A stretch of DNA of 64,000 bases from Streptomyces sp. FIT100 (GTDB taxonomy: Bacteria > Actinomycetota > Actinomycetes > Streptomycetales > Streptomycetaceae): assembly GCF_024584805.1 (NCBI RefSeq), contig NZ_CP075715.1:3220026-3284025 (forward strand), written 5' to 3'. This document shows positions 8,043 to 16,634 of the stretch, one piece after another (position 1 is the first letter of the stretch; the number at the start of each line of letters is the position of its first letter). Under the pieces are notes generated by a model, which saw only the letters and a list, made by a program, of their open reading frames with translations, did no database searches and was not told the origin of the DNA. The position numbers and the translations under genes were made by a program.

Positions 8043-8945
8043 CTACATCTCCTCGGTGACGTAACGGCGAAGCCAGGTCCGGAAGTCCGGGCCCAGGTCT
8101 TCACGTTCGCACGCGAGTCTGACAATGGCACGCAGATAGTCGCCTCGGTCGCCGGTGTCGTAGCGGCGGCCCTTGAACACGACGCCGTGGACCGGGCCGC
8201 CGAGCTTCTCGTCGGCGGCGAGCTTCTGCAGGGCGTCGGTGAGCTGGATCTCGCCGCCGCGGCCCGGCTCGGTCTCGCGGAGTATGTCGAAGACGGCGGG
8301 GTCGAGGACGTAGCGCCCGATGATCGCGTAGTTGCTCGGCGCCTCGGCCGGATCGGGCTTCTCGACCAGGGCGGTCACCCTGACGACGTCGTCCTCGCCG
8401 GTGGCCTCGACGGCGGCGCAGCCGTAGAGGTGGATCTGGGAGGGCTCGACCTCCATGAGGGCGATGACGCTGCCGCCCTCGCGCTCCTGGATCTCGACCA
8501 TGCGGGAGAGCAGCGGGTCGCGCGGGTCGATCAGGTCGTCGCCGAGGAGGACGGCGAAGGGCTGGTCGCCCACGTGCGGGGCAGCGCAGAGGACGGCGTG
8601 ACCGAGGCCCTTGGGGTCGCCCTGGCGCACGTAGTGCATAGTGGCGAGGTCACTGGACTCCTGGACCTTGGCGAGACGGGCGGCGTCGCCCTTGCGTGTC
8701 AGGGCGGATTCCAGCTCGTAGTTGCGGTCGAAGTGGTCCTCCAGGGGCCGCTTGTTCCGGCCGGTGACCATGAGAACATCCGAGAGACCGGCGCCCACCG
8801 CTTCCTCGACGACGTACTGGATGGCGGGCTTGTCGACGACAGGCAGCATCTCCTTCGGAGTGGCTTTCGTTGCGGGCAGGAACCGGGTTCCAAGTCCCGC
8901 GGCGGGGATGACAGCCTTGCTGATCCTGGGGTGCGACTCAGTCAT
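8043..8945 (-). CDS. galU: GalU, UTP-glucose-1-phosphate uridylyltransferase
   Basis: 300 aa. The nucleotidyltransferase signature AVIPAAGLGTRFLPATKATPKEML is at the N-terminus, with VDKPAIQY, VTGRNKRPLEDHFD and LGDDLIDP as further GalU marks. It makes UDP-glucose for cell-wall glycans and trehalose. The ATG at 8945 (MTESHPRISK) is preferred; an ATG at 8957 is possible, but neither has a clear ribosome site. It is the first gene of the leftward unit galU-moeA-moaC-mogA-GNAT and faces the 5-formyl-THF cyclo-ligase gene across a divergent promoter region. Confidence 0.93.
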   Translation of the reverse strand: MTESHPRISKAVIPAAGLGTRFLPATKATPKEMLPVVDKPAIQYVVEEAVGAGLSDVLMVTGRNKRPLEDHFDRNYELESALTRKGDAARLAKVQESSDLATMHYVRQGDPKGLGHAVLCAAPHVGDQPFAVLLGDDLIDPRDPLLSRMVEIQEREGGSVIALMEVEPSQIHLYGCAAVEATGEDDVVRVTALVEKPDPAEAPSNYAIIGRYVLDPAVFDILRETEPGRGGEIQLTDALQKLAADEKLGGPVHGVVFKGRRYDTGDRGDYLRAIVRLACEREDLGPDFRTWLRRYVTEEM

Positions 8946-8992
8946 GCGGAGCACCATATCCGCTGGAAATGGGCTGGAAGATTAGCTTCCGG

Positions 8993-9021
8993 TTAACTTT
9001 CTCCCCATAAAAGCCTATTAG
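8993..9021 (+). promoter_or_regulatory. Housekeeping-type promoter for the FTHF cyclo-ligase gene
   Basis: TTAACT (8993-8998), 17 nt, TATTAG (9016-9021). Transcription should start near 9028, which would place the in-frame GTG at 9024 outside the mRNA and favours ATG 9042. A GGAAG-ATTAG-CTTCC palindrome (8977-8990) lies just upstream. Confidence 0.5.
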
Positions 9022-9041
9022 CCGTGGAATGTGAGTTTGCT

Positions 9042-9644
9042 ATGGGTGCCAACTTGTTTGGAATGTCCGGAAAGAGCGCTGTACGGCGTGAACTGCTGGA
9101 CGCACGGCGCCTGCTGTCACCCGAAGACGTCCGCGAGGCCTCCCTGGTTCTCGCGCGGCATGCGCTCGACCTGCCGGAAATCGCCTCCGTCCGTACGGTA
9201 GCCGCCTATGTGTCCGTGGGGCGCGAGCCGGGTACCCGTGCGCTGCTCGACGCGCTGCGCGAGCGGGGCGTGCGCGTACTCCTCCCGGTGCTCCTGGACG
9301 ACAACGATCTCGACTGGGCCGCGTACGCCGGCGCGGACCACCTCGTGCAGGCGCGGCGCGGTCTGATGGAGCCCGACGGGCCGCGGCTCGGGCACAAGGC
9401 GGTGCTGGAGGCCGAGACGGTGCTGCTGCCGGGGCTCGCGGTGGACGAGCGCGGGATGCGGCTCGGCCGCGGCGGCGGTTCGTACGACCGCGTGCTCGCC
9501 CGCCTCGGAGCGGCGTCGGCGCGACCGGCCCTCGTCGTACTCCTGTACGCGAACGAGGTGGTCCCGCGGATCCCGGAGGAACCGCACGACCACCCCGTGC
9601 ACGCCGTGGTGACGCCCGAGGGCGTCCGCAGATTCGCCGGCTGA
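9042..9644 (+). CDS. 5-formyltetrahydrofolate cyclo-ligase
   Basis: 200 aa. Family marks are the N-terminal KSAVRRELLDARR, the ATP/substrate segment VAAYVSVGREPGTRALLDAL, and the C-terminal signature LPGLAVDERGMRLGRGGGSYDRVLAR, which binds ATP and Mg. It converts 5-formyl-THF to 5,10-methenyl-THF with ATP. The start is ATG 9042, chosen because the likely transcription start falls near 9028; ATG 9063 is an alternative. Divergent from galU. Confidence 0.9.
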   Translation: MGANLFGMSGKSAVRRELLDARRLLSPEDVREASLVLARHALDLPEIASVRTVAAYVSVGREPGTRALLDALRERGVRVLLPVLLDDNDLDWAAYAGADHLVQARRGLMEPDGPRLGHKAVLEAETVLLPGLAVDERGMRLGRGGGSYDRVLARLGAASARPALVVLLYANEVVPRIPEEPHDHPVHAVVTPEGVRRFAG

Positions 9645-9735
9645 GGCGGCGCTCTCCGGCCCTGGACTCAGCGGTCGGCCCCTGACAACGGTCCGGCTCA
9701 GCAGGCGGTCCCGGACTCCGCGGCCGGCCCCTGCC

Positions 9736-12624
9736 TCAGCTCTGCGGCGGCTTCAGCACCAGCGTGTCCTCCGTCGCCGCCTGCACCGCCTGCTCTTCGT
9801 AAGCCCAGTCCAGCAGTTCGCCCTTGGCCCACTTGTCGGTCTGGTCCGTGTAGTGCTCGCTGTACGCGTGCCCGGAGGCGCCGGTCAGGTTGATCCAGCG
9901 GGACTTGTCCCAGTCGCCGACGTTGACGACCATGCGCATCGACGGCACCCAGATCACGTCGTAACCGGCCGCCGCGTTCCAGCCGGTGGCGTTCACCGCG
10001 GCCTCACCGCCGCCCAGGTTCCACGGGCCGCGGTTGAGCACCCACTGGAGGGCGCCGGGCCCCTCGGTGCCGAGCGTCTGGTTCTTCAGCGTCAGCTGGT
10101 GCAGCCGGCCCCAGCTCCACGTGGAGACGTCCTTGCCGAGCTTGGCCGTGAGCTCCCAGCGGGCGTCCACCATGGCGCGCTTGAGCAGCTCGTCACGGGT
10201 GGTAGTGCCCTCCTCGTTGCGGCTGGGCGGGGACTGCCACCACTCGTTGCTCTCGTCCTTCAGCAGCCGGCGGATCACCTCGTACCAGCGGTCACCGCCG
10301 TCCGGCTGGGCGGTCTCGGAGTCCCGCAGCCCGCACTCACGTACGAGCTGGTGCAGATCGTCGACCGGCCCCGTGCTGTCGGCGGGACGGACGTTGAGGC
10401 ACTCGCCCTTGACGCGCAGTTCCTTGGGCAGCTTGTCGCCGAAGGAGAGCTTGAGGACGTTGCGCCAGACCGCGTTGAAGTAGGCGGCGGCACCGGAGTC
10501 CGGCTCCTGCGTGTAGTCCCAGCTCTCCAGGAGCTTCTGCGCCTCACGGACGTACGGGTCCGAGATGTCGATCTTCAGCAGAAGCGGCGTCAGCAGCGTG
10601 GCGACCTCACTGCGGTTGTCCATCTGCATGGTCCGCATGTCGTCCGTGGAGACCTTCCCGCCGTCCTTGATCTTCGACTCGACGAGGTCGTTGATCCGCT
10701 GGCTGCGGGAGCCGTAGCCGTAGTCCTTCGTGATCAGGTGCGGGTACTCCCCGGCGTCCACGACGGCCTGGTTGGCGGTCACGATGTAGCCGCGCTTCGG
10801 GTTGTACTCGTACGGCAGTTCGTCGAAGGGGATCGGGTCCTTCTTCCAGTCCGACGTCGGGTCCCAGCCGGGCGTCGGCAGCGAGCCGTCGTAGCCCTTG
10901 GCGCGGACCGGGATCTTCCCGGGGGCCTGGTAGCCGATGTTGCCCTTGACGTCGGCGTAGATGAGGTTCTGGGACGGGACCTCGAAGTCCTTCGCCGCGG
11001 TGCGGAAGGTCTGGAAGTCCTTGGCCCGGTTGAGCTTGAAGACGGCGTCCATGGACTTGCCCGGGTCGAGCGCGGTCCACTTCAGGGCCACCCCGTAGCC
11101 CTCGCCGCGGTCCGGGGCCTTGGTCTCGACGGGTGCGCGCTTGCCGACGGCCGTCAGCTCGTCGCTGCGGTCGGAGAGCAGCGGGCCGTGCTCGGTCTCC
11201 CGGACGAGGATGGTGCGGCTGCCGCCGCCCGCGATCTTGATCGTCTCCTCGCGGGTCGTGAACGGCTTGGTCCTGCTGCCGGAGAGGTAGCCGGCGTCGG
11301 AGATCTTCTCCAGGTAGAGGTCGGTGACGTCGGCACCGAGGTTGGTGAAGCCCCAGGCGATGTTCCGGTTGTGGCCGATGATCACGCCGGGCATGCCGGA
11401 GAAGGTGTATCCGGCGACGTCGAACGAGCACGCGGCGGAGATCTCGCGGCAGTGGAGACCCATCTGGGACCAGAGGGACGGCAGCTGCGGGGCGAGGTGC
11501 GGGTCGTTGGCGAGGAGCGGCTTCCCGGTGGTCGTGTACTTGCCCGAGACGACCCAGGAGTTGGAGCCGATGCCGTCACCGTTGGGGCCGAGCAGCGCCG
11601 GGATCCCGTCGAGGGAGTCGGAGAGCGCGGAGAGCTCACCGAGCTGGGACTCGAAGCCCTGGCCCGTCGCGTCCTGGCCCGTCGCGTCCTGGCCCGTCGC
11701 GTCCTGGCCCGTCGCGTCCTGGCCCGTCGTGTCCTGCCCCGCTGCGCCCAGGCCGTCGGCGTCGGAGGCGCTGCCCGCCGCCCCGGTGGACGCGTCGGAG
11801 CCGGTGTCGGAGGAGGACTCGGAGGACGAGTCGGACGGCTCGGCGTCCGGGTCCCACTTCTCGCTGACGGGGTCGACGGCACCGTCCCGCACGACCGGCT
11901 GGTGCAGCTCGTACGGGTAGTCCGGGTACAGGTCCTTGATCTGCTGCGCGCTCAGCCTGCTGGTCATGAGCGAACGGTCGATCTCGTCCTGCATGTTGCC
12001 GCGCAGATCCCAGGCCATGGCCTTGAGCCAGGCCACCGAGTCGACCGGCGTCCACTTCTCGGGCTTGTAGTCGGTGGTGAGGCCGAGGGCGGCGTACTCG
12101 ACGGAGATGTCCTTGTTGCCCCGGCCCGCCAGATAGGCGTTGACGCCGTCCGCGTAAGCCTGGAGGAACTTCTTCGTCTCGGCGGAGAGCACCGTGTCGT
12201 ACTCCTGCTGCGCCACCTTGCGCCAGCCGAGCGTGCGCAGGAAGGCGTCCGTCTCGACCGACCCCGCGCCGAACATCTCGGAGAGCCGGCCCGCGGTCAC
12301 GTGGCGCCGTATGTCCATCTCCCAGAAGCGGTCCTGGGCGTGGACGAACCCCTGGGCCTTGAACAGGTCCTCGTCGGTGTCCGCGTAGATCTGCGGAATG
12401 CCGTTGGCGTCACGCTTGACGTCGACCGGCTTCGCCAGCCCCTTGAACTCGATCGTTCCGGTGGTCTGCGGGAAGGAGGCACGTACCGTGCTCACGCTCC
12501 AGTACGAACCGAAGCCGACGCCCCCGACCAGCGCCAGCACCAGGGCGATCACGATCAGACGGGCACGTCGCCCCTTCCTCTTGGCGGGCTTGTCGGCCAC
12601 GGGGGCAGTGGTGTTGGCGGGCAT
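9736..12624 (-). CDS. Penicillin acylase-family N-terminal nucleophile hydrolase
   Basis: 962 aa. An N-terminal membrane anchor or signal (RLIVIALVLALVGGVGFGSYW) follows a basic stretch. The alpha-chain part contains the KRDANGIPQIYADTDEDLFKAQGFVHAQDRFWEMD motif region. The beta chain should begin at Ser354 in GSNSWVVSG, where the family cleaves itself to expose the nucleophile, followed by LLANDPHL. It is an extracytoplasmic amidase/acylase; the substrate could be a beta-lactam, an acyl-homoserine lactone or a lipopeptide. A low-complexity region with DATGQ repeats (residues about 294-323) lies just before the cleavage site. ATG 12624 has AAGGA upstream. Confidence 0.9.
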   Translation of the reverse strand: MPANTTAPVADKPAKRKGRRARLIVIALVLALVGGVGFGSYWSVSTVRASFPQTTGTIEFKGLAKPVDVKRDANGIPQIYADTDEDLFKAQGFVHAQDRFWEMDIRRHVTAGRLSEMFGAGSVETDAFLRTLGWRKVAQQEYDTVLSAETKKFLQAYADGVNAYLAGRGNKDISVEYAALGLTTDYKPEKWTPVDSVAWLKAMAWDLRGNMQDEIDRSLMTSRLSAQQIKDLYPDYPYELHQPVVRDGAVDPVSEKWDPDAEPSDSSSESSSDTGSDASTGAAGSASDADGLGAAGQDTTGQDATGQDATGQDATGQDATGQGFESQLGELSALSDSLDGIPALLGPNGDGIGSNSWVVSGKYTTTGKPLLANDPHLAPQLPSLWSQMGLHCREISAACSFDVAGYTFSGMPGVIIGHNRNIAWGFTNLGADVTDLYLEKISDAGYLSGSRTKPFTTREETIKIAGGGSRTILVRETEHGPLLSDRSDELTAVGKRAPVETKAPDRGEGYGVALKWTALDPGKSMDAVFKLNRAKDFQTFRTAAKDFEVPSQNLIYADVKGNIGYQAPGKIPVRAKGYDGSLPTPGWDPTSDWKKDPIPFDELPYEYNPKRGYIVTANQAVVDAGEYPHLITKDYGYGSRSQRINDLVESKIKDGGKVSTDDMRTMQMDNRSEVATLLTPLLLKIDISDPYVREAQKLLESWDYTQEPDSGAAAYFNAVWRNVLKLSFGDKLPKELRVKGECLNVRPADSTGPVDDLHQLVRECGLRDSETAQPDGGDRWYEVIRRLLKDESNEWWQSPPSRNEEGTTTRDELLKRAMVDARWELTAKLGKDVSTWSWGRLHQLTLKNQTLGTEGPGALQWVLNRGPWNLGGGEAAVNATGWNAAAGYDVIWVPSMRMVVNVGDWDKSRWINLTGASGHAYSEHYTDQTDKWAKGELLDWAYEEQAVQAATEDTLVLKPPQS
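11657..11745. repeat. 15-bp tandem repeat encoding DATGQ
   Basis: About six head-to-tail copies of a 15-nt unit built around GTCCTGGCCCGTCGC; the middle copies are identical and the outer ones diverge. It keeps frame and encodes T/DATGQ repeats in the penicillin acylase, directly before the predicted autoprocessing site. Confidence 0.9.
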
Positions 12625-12878
12625 CGCTGTCCTTCGAGGGGCCAAGTGGTCCAGGGGTGGTCCAGGGGAGTGCTGGAGCAACCATAGGCGCAGCGCGAAA
12701 CGCGCCCGGACGCGGTATCAGTAACGCCATATCCATATCGCCATCAGACCGATATCGATCGAACTGGCGATCGAGCAACCAGTCGGCGCGTCAAGAAAGC
12801 GTTAAAGATTAGGTAAGGTAACGAAGTGTTGCCCGGAGGAACGATCCGGCATGCAAGCGCGAGGGGAAGGATCGGCCG
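12625..12878. promoter_or_regulatory. Divergent regulatory region, penicillin acylase / K+ antiporter
   Basis: 254 nt between divergent genes. It is rich in ATCG-containing palindromes (ATCGCCA...TGGCGAT around 12740-12772, CGATATCGATCG). For the antiporter, a weak promoter TCAAGA (from about 12791), about 17 nt, TAAGGT, can be drawn. No gene seen. Confidence 0.35.
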
Positions 12879-14390
12879 CTGACTGTCCACGACCTCAATG
12901 AACTCCTGCTCATCTGCTCGCTCGTCCTGCTGATCGCCGTCGCGGCGGTGCGGGTCTCGTCCCGGAGCGGGCTGCCCAGCCTGCTCCTGTACATGGGCAT
13001 CGGGATCGCCATCGGGCAGGACGGCATTTTCGACGTCAAGTTCGACAACGCCGAGCTGACGCAGGTGATCGGCTATGCCGCACTTGTGGTGATCCTTGCC
13101 GAGGGCGGCCTGAGCACCACGTGGAAGGAAGTCAAACCGGCGCTGCCCGCAGCGGTCGTCATGTCGACCGTCGGCGTCGCCGTGAGCGTGGGCGTGACGG
13201 CTGCGGGTGCGCACTATCTGGTCGGACTGGAGTGGCGCCAGGCGCTCATCATCGGTGCGGTCGTCTCCTCGACCGACGCCGCCGCGGTCTTCTCGGTCCT
13301 CCGCAAGGTGCCGCTGCCCTCCCGTGTCACCGGCATCCTGGAGGCGGAGTCGGGCTTCAACGACGCCCCCGTCGTCATCCTCGTCATCGCCTTCTCGACC
13401 GCCGGCCCCGTGGACGACTGGTACGTGCTCATCGGGAAGATCGCCCTCGAACTGGCGATCGGCGCGGCCATCGGTCTCGCGGTGGGCTTCGTCGGCGCCT
13501 ACGGGCTGCGCCATGTGGCCCTGCCCGCCTCGGGCCTGTACCCGATCGCCGTCATGGCGATCGCGGTGACGGCGTACGCGGAGGGCGCCATCGCCCACGG
13601 CAGCGGCTTCCTCGCCGTCTACCTCGCCGCCATGGTCCTCGGGAACTCCAGACTGCCGCACTGGCCTGCGACCCGGGGCTTCGCGGACGGCCTCGGCTGG
13701 ATCGCCCAGATCGGCATGTTCGTCCTGCTCGGTCTGCTGGTGACCCCGCACGAGCTGCTGCAGGACTTCTGGAAGGCGGTCGTCATCGGGCTGGTGCTGA
13801 CGATGGTCGCCCGGCCGCTGTCGGTCGTCGTCGGGCTGCTGCCGTTCCGCATGGGCTGGCAGGAGAAGGCGCTCATGTCGTGGGCGGGCCTGCGCGGCGC
13901 CGTCCCCATCATCCTGGCGACCATCCCCATGGTGTACGACGTCGAGGGCAGCAAGCGGGTCTTCAACATCGTCTTCGTCCTCGTGGTCGTCTACACGCTC
14001 GTCCAGGGGCCGACGCTCCCCTGGCTGGCGAAGGCGCTGCGGCTGGGAGACTCCGCCGAGGCGGCCGACCTCGGCATCGAGTCGGCGCCGCTCGAACGCC
14101 TGCGCGGGCATCTGCTGTCGGTGGCCATCCCCGCGGGATCCCGGATGCACGGTGTCGAGGTGGCGGAGCTGCGGCTGCCGGGCGGGTCCGCGGTCACCCT
14201 CGTCGTCCGGGAGGGCAAGAGCTTCGTACCACTGCCGACGACCGTGCTGCGGCGCGGGGACGAGCTGCTGGTGGTGGCGACGGACCCGGTGCGGGACGCG
14301 GCGGAGGCGCGACTCCGGGCGGTCGGGCAGGGCGGCAAGCTGGCGGGCTGGCTCGGGACGACGGGGAGAGGAGCGCCCGGACGACGGTGA
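12879..14390 (+). CDS. Potassium/proton antiporter, CPA1 type (NhaP2/CvrA-like)
   Basis: About 503 aa. Twelve or so hydrophobic segments carry CPA1 marks: GLPSLLLYMGIGIAIG, EGGLSTTW, SSTDAAAVFSVLR and the ESGFNDAPVVILV ion-binding Asp region. A C-terminal cytoplasmic RCK_C-like domain (LRGHLLSVAIPAGSRMHGVEV...RRGDELLVVATD) ends the protein, as in K+/H+ antiporters gated by nucleotides. The first ATG/GTG in frame (GTG 12948) would cut the first helix. The frame is open to CTG 12879 (LTVHDLNELLLICSLVLL), with GAGGGGAAGG upstream, so I propose a rare CTG start; this is the least certain point. Confidence 0.85.
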   Translation: MTVHDLNELLLICSLVLLIAVAAVRVSSRSGLPSLLLYMGIGIAIGQDGIFDVKFDNAELTQVIGYAALVVILAEGGLSTTWKEVKPALPAAVVMSTVGVAVSVGVTAAGAHYLVGLEWRQALIIGAVVSSTDAAAVFSVLRKVPLPSRVTGILEAESGFNDAPVVILVIAFSTAGPVDDWYVLIGKIALELAIGAAIGLAVGFVGAYGLRHVALPASGLYPIAVMAIAVTAYAEGAIAHGSGFLAVYLAAMVLGNSRLPHWPATRGFADGLGWIAQIGMFVLLGLLVTPHELLQDFWKAVVIGLVLTMVARPLSVVVGLLPFRMGWQEKALMSWAGLRGAVPIILATIPMVYDVEGSKRVFNIVFVLVVVYTLVQGPTLPWLAKALRLGDSAEAADLGIESAPLERLRGHLLSVAIPAGSRMHGVEVAELRLPGGSAVTLVVREGKSFVPLPTTVLRRGDELLVVATDPVRDAAEARLRAVGQGGKLAGWLGTTGRGAPGRR

Positions 14391-14800
14391 CCGGAGGCGG
14401 GACCGCCCGGAGACGGGATCGGCCGGAGACGGGATCGGCCGCCCGGGGACGGGCGAACCGGAGGAGGGCCGACCGGAAGGGGGCCGACCGGGAGAGGGCG
14501 GCCCCCGAAGCCGAACGGATCGGAAGCCGGGCGGACCGGAAGAGGAACGTCCGGTTAAACCCAGGCGAGGGTCGCGGAAGGTCGGCAATTTCACAGGCCA
14601 CGACACGTGTTGCCCTGTATGATGAAGGCACATTGATCGACCAACTCTGCCTGACGCAGAGCTGGCGCGACCGTATGGCGGCCGAGTCTCCCCCCGCAGT
14701 GGGCACCGGTATCTACCGCAGTTCCGCGCAAGAGGACAGCTCTCGGCGGCTCCCGGCATCCCCGGGAGAGCGGCCACCAGGCGGCAGAAAGGCAAGGGCC
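14391..14800. other. 410-nt intergenic region before the MFS gene
   Basis: The first part (14400-14520) is low-complexity GC-rich DNA with a perfect 16-nt tandem duplication (14408-14439, unit CCGGAGACGGGATCGG). The middle has the only AT-richer piece, with a -10-like TATGAT at 14618-14623 but no good -35, and a CTCTGC/GCAGAG hairpin (about 14644-14660). I see no gene; an ATG at 14675 could extend the downstream MFS protein. Confidence 0.4.
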
Positions 14801-16111
14801 GTGGCATCCACGGTCGCTTCTGACACGTCCGACCCGACTTCCGCGTCCGCCGCGTCCGGCCGGCGTCCCGGCTACGGACAGCTGCTCCGCACCCCTGGGG
14901 CCCTGACGTTCCTGCTCCCCGGCTTCGCCGCCCGGCAGCCCTTCGCGATGCTCACCATCGGTATCGTCCTGCTCGTCCAGCACACCACCGGCTCGTACGG
15001 CAGTGCCGGTGCCGTCGCCGCCGTCACCGGTGTCTCCATGGCGCTCTTCGCGCCCCAGAGCGGCAAATTCGCCGACCGCTTCGGCCAGCGCGCGGTCCTG
15101 GTACCCGGCGTGGTCGTGCACTCCGTGTCCGTCGCCGTGCTGACCGCGCTCGCGCTCGCGGACGCCCCTCTGTGGGCCCTCTTCGCCGCCGCCGTGCCGA
15201 CCGGTGCCTCCATCCCGCAGGTCGGGCCGATGGTGCGGGCCCGCTGGGCGGCCGCCGTGGGCGGTACCCCCTTGATGCCGACAGCCGCGGCGTTCGAATC
15301 GGTGACCGACGAGTTCACGTTCGTCGTCGGGCCGGTCCTGGCCACCGCCCTGTGCACCGGTGTCCACCCGGCCGCCGGCCTGATCGCCGAGGCCGCCCTC
15401 ACGCTGGCCGGCGGTCTGCTGTTCGCCGCGCAGCGCCGTACGCAGCCGGCCTTCGGCCGTCCCGGCGGGGCGCACGCGGGCACGAAACGCACGTCCGCGC
15501 TGTCCGTGCCGGGCGTACGCGTCCTGGCCGTGGCCTTCCTCGGCATCGGTTCGGTCTTCGGCGGTATGCAGGTCTCGCTGACCGCGTTCACCGAGGAGAT
15601 CGGCGAGCCGGGCATGAACGGCCTGCTGTACGGGCTCTTCGCGGCCGGAAACATGCTGGCGGGCATCGCCGTCGGCGCCATCGCCTGGAAGACCGGGCCG
15701 CGGCGCCGCATGGTGCTCGGCTACGTGGGCCTGACCGTCGCCGCGTCCCTGCTGTGGACGGCGCACTCGGTCGTGCTGCTCGGCGCGCTCGGCCTGGTCG
15801 TCGGCCTGTGCATCGCCCCCGCGCTGATCACCGGCTACACGCTGGTCGAGCCCCTGGTGGCGGCGTCGTCCCGGACGGAGGCGTTCACCTGGCTGACCGG
15901 CGCGGTCGCGCTGGGCCAGGCGGGAGCCGTCACGGTCGCGGGCCGGCTGGCGGACGCACACGGTGCGAGCGCCGGATTCCTGGTCCCGCTGGCGGGCACG
16001 GCGCTGGCCCTGATCACTCTCCTGGCACTGCGGTCGCGGCTCGTACCGCAGGCGCACAGCCGTACGGTCGCACGTGGGATCGGTCACCGAGTGCCGGTGA
16101 CGGTGGACTGA
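14801..16111 (+). CDS. MFS transporter
   Basis: 436 aa, about 12 transmembrane segments. The loop 2-3 signature is seen as FAPQSGKFADRFGQRAVL, and its counterpart in the second half is WKTGPRRRMVLGY. No substrate-specific motif is recognised; it resembles actinobacterial MFS carriers of unknown cargo. The start is GTG 14801 (VASTVASDTSD), with AAAGGCAAGG upstream; the frame is open much further, but the earlier part is unconserved in appearance and GC-repeat-derived. Confidence 0.8.
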   Translation: MASTVASDTSDPTSASAASGRRPGYGQLLRTPGALTFLLPGFAARQPFAMLTIGIVLLVQHTTGSYGSAGAVAAVTGVSMALFAPQSGKFADRFGQRAVLVPGVVVHSVSVAVLTALALADAPLWALFAAAVPTGASIPQVGPMVRARWAAAVGGTPLMPTAAAFESVTDEFTFVVGPVLATALCTGVHPAAGLIAEAALTLAGGLLFAAQRRTQPAFGRPGGAHAGTKRTSALSVPGVRVLAVAFLGIGSVFGGMQVSLTAFTEEIGEPGMNGLLYGLFAAGNMLAGIAVGAIAWKTGPRRRMVLGYVGLTVAASLLWTAHSVVLLGALGLVVGLCIAPALITGYTLVEPLVAASSRTEAFTWLTGAVALGQAGAVTVAGRLADAHGASAGFLVPLAGTALALITLLALRSRLVPQAHSRTVARGIGHRVPVTVD

Positions 16112-16141
16112 TCCGGCGGAATACGTCACTATGGACCGTCG

Positions 16142-16168
16142 TTAGCACTCATCGAGTGAGAGTGCCAG
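16142..16168. promoter_or_regulatory. CIRCE-like HrcA operator before fmdB-family gene
   Basis: TTAGCACTC (16142-16150), 9 nt, GAGTGCCAG (16160-16168). The left arm matches the CIRCE consensus 9/9, the spacer is exactly 9, and the right arm matches 7/9. The two mismatches fall where the operator runs into the AGGAGG ribosome site of the gene starting at 16180, so HrcA binding would also cover the translation start region. Confidence 0.6.
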
Positions 16169-16179
16169 GAGGAAGACCA

Positions 16180-16521
16180 GTGCCGACCTACCAGTACCAG
16201 TGCACCGCTTGCGGCGAGGGCCTCGAGGCGGTGCAGAAGTTCACCGACGACGCTCTGACCGAGTGCCCCAGCTGCCAGGGACGTCTCAAGAAGGTGTTCT
16301 CGGCCGTCGGCATTGTCTTCAAGGGCTCCGGCTTCTACCGGAACGACAGCCGTGGTTCGTCGTCGAGCAGCTCTGCGGCGTCCTCGTCCGCCTCGTCGTC
16401 GTCCTCGCCCGCGCCGGGCGCGAAGTCCTCGTCGGACTCGAAGCCGGCGGCGTCGAGCTCTTCCAGCGGCTCCAGCGGCTCCGGCAGCTCGAGCTCGTCG
16501 AGCAGCACGACGGCTGCGTAG
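16180..16521 (+). CDS. FmdB-family zinc-ribbon protein
   Basis: 113 aa. The N-terminal MPTYQYQCTACGEGLEAVQKFTDDALTECPSCQGRLKKVFSAVGIVFKGSGFY carries two CxxC knuckles (Cys 8/11 and 30/33), the FmdB/CxxC_CXXC regulatory zinc-ribbon domain. The second half is almost pure Ser/Ala, probably disordered. GTG 16180 has AGGAGGAAG upstream. The role is unknown; the family was named for a formamidase regulator. The CIRCE-like operator suggests heat-shock control. The perfect hairpin 16569-16620 ends the transcript. Confidence 0.88.
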   Translation: MPTYQYQCTACGEGLEAVQKFTDDALTECPSCQGRLKKVFSAVGIVFKGSGFYRNDSRGSSSSSSAASSSASSSSSPAPGAKSSSDSKPAASSSSSGSSGSGSSSSSSSTTAA

Positions 16522-16568
16522 GGCACCGACAGGCACACACGGGCATAAACGGCCTGAGCAGGACTTTT

Positions 16569-16620
16569 CACCAAGGGCCCCACCGTTCTCGAATCTTCTC
16601 GAACGGTGGGGCCCTTGGTG
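16569..16620 (+). terminator. Strong terminator hairpin after fmdB-family gene
   Basis: Perfect 20-bp arms (16569-16588 and 16601-16620; CACCAAGGGCCCCACCGTTC and its complement) with a 12-nt loop. It separates the FmdB gene from MTA phosphorylase, which starts 28 nt later. Confidence 0.85.
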
Positions 16621-16634
16621 TATCGGGGCGCGGC

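Noticed and set aside
9024..9041. GTG 9024 as start of 5-formyl-THF cyclo-ligase
   Set aside because: It falls only 2 nt after the -10 hexamer TATTAG, hence upstream of the expected mRNA 5' end.
11657..11745. Possible CRISPR-like array
   Set aside because: The units are contiguous 15-mers without spacers and keep coding frame; no cas gene is near.
9853..12687. 944-aa open frame on the plus strand, antisense to the penicillin acylase
   Set aside because: Long antisense frames are normal in 72% GC DNA; the protein is composed of Arg/Val/Gly/Leu-rich low-complexity sequence, with no motif, while the other strand gives a complete Ntn hydrolase.
14618..14623. TATGAT as promoter of the MFS gene at 14801
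   Set aside because: No acceptable -35 at 16-18 nt and a long leader; kept only as a remark on the intergenic region.
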